NCBI GenBank assembly: GCA_011033025.1
Contig: WFMF01000368.1
Span: forward strand, 1 to 64,000
DNA length: 64,000 nucleotides
Reading direction: 5' to 3'
From: Beroe forskalii
Taxonomy: Eukaryota > Ctenophora > Nuda > Beroida > Beroidae
The first letter of the stretch is position 1. Every line of letters starts with the position of its first letter. The position numbers and the translations under genes are program-made. The notes beneath the pieces are model-generated. The model did not search any database, was not told the DNA's origin, and saw only the letters and a list, made by a program, of their open reading frames with translations. Positions 12,419-21,621 of the stretch are shown piece after piece.

Positions 12419-13335
12419 TAGTATCCAATTAACGAGAAAAATTTGATCCATTTAGATTTTTTATTGAATTTGATGATCAAAAGTGACCGTTGCCGGTTGA
12501 CCAAGGCCGTTATTATGGACTGGGGGCTGGATGAACGCCGTTGATACACGAAAAAAAACCTCCTTGTTGGTCTGGGGGAAGGGACACCCGAAAACTTTTG
12601 GTAGTATTAAATATCATAGTACTTTAGACTGATTTTTGAGCAATAAAAAGAGTGGAAATTTACAAAAATTTTATAATTGGAGATATTTCTATTCAAAAGA
12701 TGAAGTCTGAATGATTTCTCTTGATCAGAACAGGTGCTCAGTTTCCACAGATTATCAACGTTAGGCTACTTGATGGCACCTTGAATGCACGACAAGCTGA
12801 AATTGAGCAGCTCAAATATTTGCATCCCTCTTTTTTTCCAAAAATTCATTCTGCCGAATGAATACATCTTCCTGAGTAATAATGCCTCCCCTAATTTTGT
12901 TGCTGGGTCCAATAATTTAAAGTTCATATTGAGAACTGTCAAAAGTTTCTAAAGTTTGAAAGTTGGTCCCTTAACCGTCTTGCGGAGTTAACCGTCCTGC
13001 GGAGTTAACCTGCGGAGTTGGACCATGGTCAACCAATCAGAGCAAGAGTTCGTCGTGAGCTCGCGCTCCGATTGGTAGGATTGTCTCCGCAATTAGACGT
13101 AGATCCGTGTAAGACGGATAAATTAGTGTAACACCGCTGATAATGAGATTATAGAGCCTGGTAACTATTAATACAATAGGCTGATTGTTCACTAACTGCA
13201 TTTTACTGGCTAACAAAACCACCACATTTTAATTTTATCAAGGAGTTCGAGTTTGTTGTCTGTAATTATTGTCATGGCATAATTGCAGGGAGCAGTATTT
13301 GATTATTACTGATATTATAAGCACCTATGCGTCTT
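12419..13335. other. Intergenic stretch with small repeats
   Basis: No gene recognised. About 12969-13022 has a short tandem repeat of CTGCGGAGTTAACCG type. About 13030-13080 has a short inverted repeat around an ACCAATCAGAGC-like motif, which may be the remains of a small MITE. Confidence 0.4.
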
Positions 13336-13339
13336 AATG

Positions 13340-13560
13340 TGCTATTGTGTGGCAGTGAGTCCCTGATAAACCGTGAATTCTTGAGTGGTTACCTTGTACC
13401 TACTGCTTATGGAGCGGTTACAGAGACTAGAGAAACCCTGATTTATGGTACAGTACTCCTCACATATTACTAGAGACCCAAGTAACCCTCATTTGTCATA
13501 CTGTACTCCTCATATGTTACTAGAGACTAGAGAAACCATGGTTTATGGCATCGTTACTCC
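13340..13560. repeat. Three imperfect tandem units, about 60-70 bp
   Basis: Blocks sharing ACTCCTCATATGTTACTAGA, AGACTAGAGAAACC and TTTATGG recur three times with divergence. The degenerate array has no coding potential. Confidence 0.6.
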
Positions 13561-13699
13561 CCTCTGAGGCCGCCTTGTTGGAAAGCACTCTGGTCCTGTC
13601 TCTTGCTTCATCCCTCTTCACCAGCCCACTCTATTTCTATCATCTTATCACACGCTCATTACTATCGCCATGACTTCACCCCCATCAACATACTGAGCC

Positions 13700-14813
13700 G
13701 GGGGGGGGGCCAACCCCCTCAATTTTGGTGGATATCAAAAATCGCCAATAGGGGGTTTAATTTTGGGGGGTTTTGGGGGGTTTTGGGGGGTTTTAGGGGG
13801 CTTAATTCTTAGTGAAAAAAGGGCAACTTCTTTCTCAAATGGTACCATTTTTGTTCCTGATTTTTTGCACCATTTCAAAATGGTACCATTTTTGGTCGTG
13901 ATTTTTGGCGATTTTTAGAAATGGTACCATTTTTTCCGGTTTTTGGTACCATTTTATTTATAATTTTGGAAATTTTATGAAATGGTACCATTTTTGTTTC
14001 TGATTTTCAGCATCTTTTTCAAATGGTACCATTTTGTTTCTGATTTTTTCCACCCTTTCGAAATGGTACCATTTTTGTTCCTGATTTTTTGCACCATTTC
14101 AAAATGGTACCATTTTTGGTCGTGATTTTTTGCACCATTTCAAAATGGTACCATTTTTGGTCGTGATTTTTGGCGATTTTTAGAAATGGTACCGTTTTTG
14201 TTTCCGGTTTTTGGTACCACTTTTGTTTATAATTTTTGGAACTTTTATGAAATGGTACCATTTTCGTTTCTGATTTTCAGCGTCTTTTTCAAATGGTACC
14301 ATTTTGTTTCTAATTTTTTGCACCCTTTCGAAATGGTACCATTTTTGTTCCTGATTTTTTGCACCATTTCAAAATGGTACCATTTTTGGTCATGATTTTG
14401 GCGATTTTGGAAATGGTACCATTTTTTGTTTCCGGTTTTTGGTACCATTTTTGTTTATAATTTTTGGAACTTCTATGAAATGGTACCATTTTTGTTTCTG
14501 ATTTTCAGCATCTTTTTCAAATGGTACCAAATTTGTGTCCGATTTTTTGCGCCTTTTCGAAATGGTACCTTTTTTATTCGTGATTTTTGGCAACTTTTTC
14601 AAATGGTACCATTTTGTTTCTTCATTTTGGTGCTTTTTGAATCATACTAGAATAATTTTTGCTGTCGATAGGGGGTTTAATTTTGGGGGGTTTAATTTTT
14701 GCTGTCGATAGGGGGTTTAATTTTGGGGGGTTTAATTTAACCCCCTGGTGGATATAACAAATTTCCAATAGGGGGCTTAATTTTGGGGGGTTTTGGGGGG
14801 TTGGCCCCCCCCC
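13700..14813. mobile_element. Poly-G-ended VNTR element, copy 1 (1114 bp)
   Basis: Begins with a run of G followed by CCAACCCCC and ends with the inverse, GGGGGGTTGG followed by a run of C. It is flanked by a perfect 6-bp direct repeat TGAGCC (13694-13699 and 14814-14819). The two terminal regions also resemble each other as direct repeats (CCAATAGGGGG, TTTAATTTTGGGGGG). The interior is a tandem array of roughly 40-50 bp units, each centred on the palindrome AAATGGTACCATTT. The left end contains four closely spaced runs of G (about 13764-13800) that could form a G-quadruplex. No transposase is present. Copies 2 and 3 are at 35053 and 55539. Confidence 0.9.
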
Positions 14814-14819
14814 TGAGCC

Positions 14820-15383
14820 ACTGGATCAGAGCTAGTGTGCGATATTTACATAACAATGCCTTTGTTATAAATTATATTTGAAAATTCCTTGTAAAGTTCC
14901 TTATCATGGTTTACAGTAGTGCGTTATGACATCAGCCGGAATACAGATCCCTGTGAAGTGTTTACAATTCCCAACATCAGCACACGGCCTGAGCAGACTT
15001 GGAAACTTGATCCCCGCGTCCAATCTCATCAAATGCTTCAAAATATATATCTACGAATCAGGGCGTAGGTTCCGTGTGATACTCCGCACTGGTCAATCCT
15101 TGGAGTATGTGAGAACTGCTCACCACATTGGATCCTGTGGTGACGCCCTGACCACGCTTCCTCAGTTTTACAGTTACCGCTCTAGAAACATCAGAGTTTA
15201 GTAACCTCCTCTGCCAGTGTTCCAATTCGTACCAGTTCACGGAACTCTGCTGTTTTGTATTCCTGTTGTTACTGTACAGAATATCTGCGGCAGATCTGCA
15301 ATCCTGCAATTGATTTAGTTTCACTAAACGAGTTCGCAATATAAGAGGAATATCAGAATTTATTCATAACCCCACTGAAGCAA
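14820..15383. other. Unassigned stretch with overlapping open frames
   Basis: A plus-strand frame (14926-15201, 91 codons) and a minus-strand frame (15058-15339, 93 codons) overlap here. Neither shows a recognisable domain, signal peptide or splice context. One could be an exon of an unknown gene, but the evidence is too weak to call it. Confidence 0.3.
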
Positions 15384-15490
15384 CTGCTTATTTTGATTTG
15401 CTTATTTTTTGCTTATTTTGATTTGCTTATTTTGATTTGCTTATTTTGATTTGCTTATTTTGATTTGCTTATTTTGATTTGCTTATTTTG
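15384..15490. repeat. 14-bp tandem repeat, GATTTGCTTATTTT
   Basis: About seven nearly perfect copies of a 14-bp unit, one of them slightly altered. Confidence 0.9.
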
Positions 15491-16350
15491 GACGTCTACT
15501 ACTAAAGAACTTAACGGGGAAGGATTTACTGCGCACAACTGAGTGTCCTTCCTCCTTGTTGAGGCTAGAGATTCTTTCGATTCCTTACATTTTGATTCCA
15601 ACTTAGACCGCAACTTGTAATGACAGTTTAGGTTAGAATTCACTGTGTTATCTACCAGTCTATTGAGCTATTTGTCAATAGAATGTGAAATATCTCCATG
15701 TGAATAGTCACATCATTGCTTTTTAATGGGATATTATTGACATCTTCTCCTCAGCCTATAACGAAGTGACGCCATTATATTGCCATTATCACTACTGATG
15801 AGAAATTGCATAATGTAGCATGTTGCAATCTTTAATTGAGATGATTTTATGAATTTTTACTTTCTAAATTATATAATGTGCTATTTGACATCATTATTTG
15901 ATGAAAATAGTAATATTATGACAGACGCTATCGTAATCACGGCAATTCGTTACACTTTAAGGACGAGTGTACTTAAATTAACCCCATATTCAAATCATAT
16001 GTCAAGTACGTGTTACTAACATGTACCTCCTCCTTTAATGTCAATAATCATGCTCAAGGAACATGTACAATATCTGTTGAGCAATACTGCCATCATACAC
16101 CCGCTTAATATCCGAATTTCCGTCGTACAACCGAAAAATTTATTTTCATTCGTTGTTGCTTGATATATTATTCGATAATGGTTATATTTTTGCCATTTCC
16201 ACACGACCGCCACTTTTCGTACAACTTGTAAAACCATGGCGTGAGATTTGTGATTGTCATTTCTCGAACTTGTGACACCCTTGCTACACCAGTTAACCTT
16301 TCGTTGCATCATTGATAAGGAGAAAACTCTAATAAACGTTTAACTCAAAC
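15491..16350. other. Unassigned intergenic sequence
   Basis: AT-rich, with no recognised gene. The minus-strand frame at 16016-16312 has no domain I can identify. Confidence 0.4.
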
Positions 16351-16354
16351 AAAG

Positions 16355-16860
16355 AACTTTCACCAGTCGTGTAGTTGGTCTACGTCATCTCAACTATTGG
16401 GAAAGACTAGCTAAGCTAAAGCTGATGTCACTGCAACGCAGAAGAGAAAGGTACATCATTCTGATGATGTGGAAGATTCTCCATAAAGTTTTACCAAATT
16501 GCTGTGGAATCGAATTCAAGGAGACATCGAGGCAAGGTACAATAGCCCTCATACCTTCTCTGTCTAAGTCGGGCACAGTAAGTAATCAGACGCTATATGA
16601 CAGATCATTTGCAGTCCAAGGACCAAAACTGTGGAACACTATACCGGGCGCAGTTAAAGCAGCTGAAACATTTGATTCGTTTAAAATCAATTTGTCGAAT
16701 TATGTTGCTTTGATACCGGACAACCCACCAGTCGCTGGCTACAGCTGCAATTGGTCAAACTCTCTGGTAGACTACACACCAGCGCGGTGGTCGGACCTCT
16801 GATGACCTTTTCGACTCTCGGATAAACTCTACCAAGTTACCAAGTTAGTTAGTTTAACTC
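16355..16860 (+). mobile_element. 5'-truncated CR1-like LINE, reverse transcriptase C-terminus
   Basis: From about 16370 the frame gives RHLNYWERLAKLKLMSLQRR, then RERYIILMMWKILH, then FAVQGPKLWNTIP and FKINLSNYVALIPDNPP, ending at a stop at about 16801-16803. This is the standard C-terminal tail of CR1/Jockey-type LINE reverse transcriptases. The RT core is absent, as expected for 5' truncation on insertion. It ends with a short ACCAAGTTAGTTAG-like tail near 16835-16855. The element stops about 90 bp before the first ATG of the downstream GPCR, so it may contribute to that gene's 5' UTR or promoter region. Confidence 0.85.
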
Positions 16861-16949
16861 AAATGTTAACTGATGCAATTAATGTCTTGATAGAAACTTC
16901 GTACAATCGTGTGATAATATCTATCATCCTCAGCTCATTTTATCGTAGC

Positions 16950-19888
16950 ATGGCCTCCGCAGCAGATGTTTTACTGCAAGAAGAGACATGGAAATGGCTG
17001 GGGGTGAGCCTAATATTCATTATAGGTGAGTTGTGTCAGTTAATTAGTCATTAACAACTAATTCAACTGTTATAGTGAGCCTTATATTCATTATAGGTGA
17101 GTTGTGTCAGTTAATTAGTCATTAACAACTAATTCAACTGTTAGTGAGCCTTATATTCATTATAGGTGAGTTGTGTCAGTTAATTAGTCATTAACAACTA
17201 ATTCAACTGTTAGTGAGCCTTATATTCATTATAGGTGAGTTTGACAATTAGTTTGGCTATCAGTAAACTATTATATTCATTATAGGTGAGTTGTGTCAGT
17301 TAATTAGTCATTAACAACTAATTCAACTGTTAGTGAGCCTTATATTCATTATAGGTGAGTTGTGTCAGTTAAAGTCATTAACAGGTACAACTACATAGTT
17401 TATATTCATTTAGGTGAGCAAGTTAATTAGTCATTAACAACTAATTTCTGTTTGGCTCATGCACTGTTGTGTCAACAAGTTTAAATAATTCAACTGTTAG
17501 TGAGCCTTATATTCATTATAGGTGAGTTGTGTCATTAATTAACATTAACAACTAATTCAACTTGTTAGAGAGCCAGCTGCGTCATATTTCATTAACAACT
17601 AATTCAACTGTTAGTGGGCCTTATATTCATTATAGGTGAGTTGTGTCAGTTAATTAGTCATTAACAACTAATTCAACTGTTAATTTTATTATTACTCAAT
17701 ATCTTTCTAAATTCACTGAACAAATCATCTGTAAAACTCATATTTGTGAAATTCATAATCCATATTGAGTTGGTTGCAATCTTAGCTCATAGTGACGTTT
17801 TGAAACTCTTATTTTATCTGCAGGCTTCGTGACCCTTGTATTGGTCCCCTCCCGGAGAAAGGGTCGTTTCCCCAGAACTTTGTAACGCATTGCTATAATT
17901 TGTCTTAACACGTCCCTACTACTGTAACCTGATCATATGAAATAAGAAATAAACAAACCCTGCACAATTCACTGCACTGGTAGATGATATGACGTCATCA
18001 ATTGACCACTGTTGCCTTTGAAAATAACTTCTCTGGCATGTCCAGCTCGTTTGATAATTCCTAAAGCAGAGCATTATTTGACCACATCAGAAAAAGTTTC
18101 CGATCACATACAGGTGGGCTAAATATAAACGCCTTTCAGAAACTTTCAATGCGGTAGATAAATGTAATAAATTCTAAATTTATTTAAAGATTATGGCTCT
18201 GGTTTCATCCTTTCTTTGATTTCAATTTTCAATACTGCCAAATCCGTAAAAAACCTCAATATCATCACTCTTGAACTCTATGACCAATTCTTTGTCAACG
18301 AACCCAAACCTAATGACCAAACCTATCTCAACACGACAGATATTCTGAATTTATCTCGTTAAAATTCATCTTGCTGTATATTCAGGAAAATTTATATTTC
18401 AATAATCAATATACCTAATAAATGGAGCTTTAGCCAAGACCCGACTTATAAAGCACTATTTCAGGGAGTGCAGTTGTGATAAACGGCTCGCTGGTGTGTC
18501 TGTTCTGTTGGAAGGGGCGGTATAAGAAGTCCTACCACCAGGCCTACATTAACCTGGCACTCAGTGACTTGGTATTCTCTGTGTGGGGCGCCTGTTTCAC
18601 TGCTCCTAGTGAGTATACAACTTATCCAGACAACTCCTTGTACTGATAGCCATTATATAGAGTATTCATGATGTAACGGGCTCCAATTAGAACGTTTTTT
18701 TAAAATTCGGATGGTTTGATTTTTATAAACTATTGCTTTTTTAATCCTAATTCCCACCTATTCCATATAACAAGGATTCCTCTCAGATTACTTCTTTGGT
18801 CGGGAGGAGGACAGCCTGTGTAAGCTGGTCCCTGTGGTGGGCAGCTATCTGCTCACTGTAAACGTGATGTCTGTTCACCCTATAGCTGTAGACAGACTCG
18901 TGGCAGTCTACCTTCCTATGAGGTACTTCTCTACATTCCATACATTTTACTTGGGGCATGATTTCAGGCTGAAATCGAATGTTTCACACGACCTTCCATC
19001 ATATCCACTTTGATTTTGTCCTGGAAATTAATAAGAATAGCAATAAACACGCCCATATCACCCCAGATACAAGGCAGGAGTTAAGAACAGGAAGTACTGC
19101 ATTCTCCTTAAAGTTACCATGGTTCTAGGTTGGGTGGTGCCTGCTGTCTACGCTGCCTTCATCTCCCTTGCATACCATGTAAATACCCCTCTTTTATTCC
19201 AATGTTTGCAAATTATCTGACTAGATAGGATATTGAAAATCTTAGTGAGACTGTTTTTCTCTCACTCAGAAGCAATTTAAAAAAAAAATAGTATAGTAGT
19301 ATTGATTGCTACAACTTGTTATTTTTTTTTTATAACAAGTTGTAGTATTGATTGTGTGACATGTCTCAGATAGACGGGTCCCTGCAAGTGGCCCTCCTGC
19401 CCCACCCCTCCCTCCCGTACCACTACTGCGACTTTAACCCCTCCTCCTCCCTCCACTCCCCCTTCCTCGTGTCCCGCTTCCTCCTCTTCTACTGCACTGC
19501 TCTCTCACTCGACCTAGTCATCTACCTGCTCATTGTCTGGCGCGTCTCCAGCGGCAGGCAGCGCACTGAACTCCGCAACACTAACAACCTCGTGGTCATC
19601 ATCCGCGCAGGACTGGTCTGCCTCGTCATCCTCACCTCCTGGACACCCTTCATGATCATCGTACTGATACCAGAGCTGAGTGTCAATCTGCAGATAATAG
19701 GCTACTCTGTGTACTACCTGGGGTGTCTGGTGAACCCCTTCCTGTACGTGGTGTCCAGCAGAGCCATAAGGGCCTCCCTCCGGAGACTCACCAAGAAGAC
19801 GCGGGAGAGTGTCAGGAGGCTGAGTAGGACCGGCATGAGGAGGAATAGTTTCAATAGTCATGTCGCGGAGACAGATCTAGGGGTGTAG
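16950..19888 (+). CDS. Class A (rhodopsin-type) GPCR, five exons, 332 aa
   Basis: A seven-helix plasma-membrane receptor for an unknown ligand. Exons: 16950-17025, 18465-18608, 18775-18922, 19067-19178 and 19370-19888; all junctions are GT-AG and the phases 1,1,2,0 agree. Helix 1 carries SAVVINGSLVC with its Asn, helix 2 INLALSDLVF, helix 3 ends AVDRLVAVYLP (DRL in place of DRY), helix 6 has TSWTP, and helix 7 has NPFLY (the NPxxY motif). Cys in SLCKLV and HYCDF fit the helix 3-loop 2 disulfide. There is no signal peptide; the tail is short and rich in Arg and Ser. At the opsin retinal-lysine position in helix 7 there is Tyr, so it is not a visual opsin. The start at 16950 was chosen for its short N-terminus and AGCATGG context; an in-frame upstream ATG exists at 16863. 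An AATAAA lies at about 20454. Confidence 0.85.
17000..17690 (+). repeat. 69-bp tandem array copying the exon 1 splice donor
   Basis: About nine copies of a 69-bp unit fill the start of the GPCR's first intron. Each unit contains GTGAGCCTTATATTCATTAT followed by AGGTGAGTT, which is the last 20-odd bases of exon 1 plus its 5' splice site. The unit therefore repeats the donor itself at about 17025, 17096, 17165, 17234 and onward. Some copies are degraded (near 17405 and 17540-17600). Reading past the first donor meets an in-frame stop at 17052-17054, so use of a later donor would truncate the receptor. Confidence 0.9.
19309..19345. repeat. Short hairpin just upstream of the last GPCR exon
   Basis: CTACAACTTGTTAT at 19309-19322 pairs perfectly with ATAACAAGTTGTAG at 19332-19345 around a T-run loop. 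It lies 24 bp before the acceptor of the last exon and could place the branch-point region in a stem. A TAGTATTGATTG block flanks both sides. Confidence 0.7.
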
Positions 19889-20955
19889 AGTCGTGATCTG
19901 TTCCTGGGATGTTTTTTAGTACATGAAATGATGTCTTCATCTTTGTTCAGAAGCTCAGAATGGTGAACATCAATAGCAGCCAGAATGTAAGTTGGCCATT
20001 TTTTACATTTTAAATAGTGAAATAGGTCTCCCAAGTGATTGGAAACAATCTCATATGAAAGATCTCACTGCTATCTATCATTTGTAGCAAAAACACATCC
20101 AAATCTGACCTTTTCCTTTTGTTGACTGTTTATGAGGCAACCACCAAAAATTCGGTAACATAAATTCCTTAAATTAGGGCTGCTATCAATGTGAATTGAT
20201 GACATGAAGAGATGAATTCCAGTCGGGACAGAAAGAACTCACAATTCATCTTCTCTGCTGTGAAGCTCTTTATCCGTTTTGTGCTGCGTTCTCTGTGCAT
20301 CTCCGGCTCCCAAGCAATTGGACCACCTACTTCTTCAATTCAAACGCAGTTTCAGATTTCATATGCCTTATTAACAGAGAGTAAATTGTTATCAATGATC
20401 AAAGTCTTTGCCATGGACCTAAAAGCTTTGACGAATCAATATTGCCTTTTCAGGAATAAACATTATTACTAACTCATTTATTTGTCAGCTGAATTTTAAT
20501 TTATTATTGCTTATATGTCTGAATATTTTCAAAGATATGATATTGATTCAAAAATACTGCATCTTTTATTTCTTATCAAGACATTACGGATCATTAATAT
20601 TAGAATGTTATTGAGATACCATTGAGATATTACTGATGAAAGTCGAATTATACTGTAACTTACCCATTAGCCATCCAAACGACGATCATTTGCTTGTCTC
20701 TTCAGCCCTCAAATGAAAAGACCTGGGTCATTAGTGTATTCGAATCATAATTGAGACTGAGACTGCCTCCCTGTCTCAGTGACCGTCTCGGACTCCTTAT
20801 GCTCTGAGTGACTGATTGTCTTCAGAGTAAGATTGTCTGTCAAGAGTAAGATGTTAACATTAACATAGTCTGAGACTTTCAGTTGAGACGGTCTCAGAGC
20901 TCTGAGGATCCTGTGTGTTTTCTGGCAGAGTGACTGCGCTCAACCCCCTCACACT
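19889..20955. other. GPCR 3' flank and intergenic sequence
   Basis: Probably contains the GPCR 3' UTR, with AATAAA at about 20454-20459 as the only clear poly(A) signal I saw. About 20750-20910 has scattered CTCAGAGACTG-type short repeats. I looked for the missing 5' exons of the downstream thrombospondin-like gene here and found none. Confidence 0.45.
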
Positions 20956-21332
20956 GTTAAATGTTACCTTGCTCACACTCAATAATTCTTGCACTAAATT
21001 TCCCTGATATTTCTCCTCACGCTCGCTACAGACCCGAAGCCAGGAATTGTTTCCGGGTAGGACCCTACACAGTGAGCAAGGTTAGGCAGGGATTTGGGGC
21101 GCAGCCCCAGTAGAATCCAGTGGTGGAGCCCTTGAAGGAGGATAAGGAAATAAGGGGGCGGAGCCCCCGAAAAAATTCTAAAAATAGGGTGTTGTAGATT
21201 GGTTTTGGGGTCGAAATATATCAAGGTTATGTTAATTGTTACCATGATTTTACTTTTGCCCCTACTAGATGTCATGAGTTTTGAGAGCGTTAAAAATTTA
21301 AATAGCCCGAACCCAGCAAGGTAACATTTAAC
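20956..21332. mobile_element. Small element with perfect 18-bp terminal inverted repeats
   Basis: GTTAAATGTTACCTTGCT at 20956-20973 is matched exactly by its reverse complement at 21315-21332. The 377-bp segment has no coding content and includes a GGGGCGCAGCCCC-type and a GGGGGCGGAGCCCCC palindrome. No target duplication was evident, so the superfamily is undetermined. Confidence 0.65.
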
Positions 21333-21339
21333 TAAAGGT

Positions 21340-21600
21340 AGACCCACCCTAACTAACCCAAAACGGAACCACCTGAACCCACCCAACGTATAAATTTTGG
21401 GCGATTGCAGGTGGGTTCGATGATTTAGGGTTGGTTCCGGTGTTTTGCCAAATCCGATGGTTTTGGGGTGGGTTCGGGTGTTTTCAAGGCCAAATCCGGT
21501 GTTTGTGGGGTGGGTTTGGGTGTTTTTAAGGCCGAATCCGTTGGGTTTGGACTTTAGAGAGGGTTTGGGGTTGGTTCGGGTTGTTGCTGCTTCTACTGAG
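21340..21600. repeat. GGTGGGTTCGGG-type minisatellite
   Basis: Imperfect repeats of GGTGGGTTCGGGTGTTTT and relatives, the reverse orientation of the array at 5226-5600. It lies immediately upstream of the first recognisable exon of the thrombospondin-like gene and has displaced, or grown within, the preceding intron. Confidence 0.7.
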
Positions 21601-21621
21601 TAACCTGCCGTGTATTTACAG

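Noticed and set aside
13855-14640. Regularly spaced AAATGGTACCATTT repeats resembling a CRISPR array
   Set aside because: The segments between repeats are themselves repeated, the locus has transposon ends and target duplications, and the genome is animal.
14019-14650. Overlapping ORFs on both strands within the poly-G-ended element (also at 35365-35828)
   Set aside because: They encode WYHF/NGTI repeats derived from the GGTACC units and shift frame between copies.
16950-19888. Calling the class A GPCR an opsin
   Set aside because: The helix 7 position that carries the retinal-binding lysine in opsins is Tyr here, and there is no other opsin signature.
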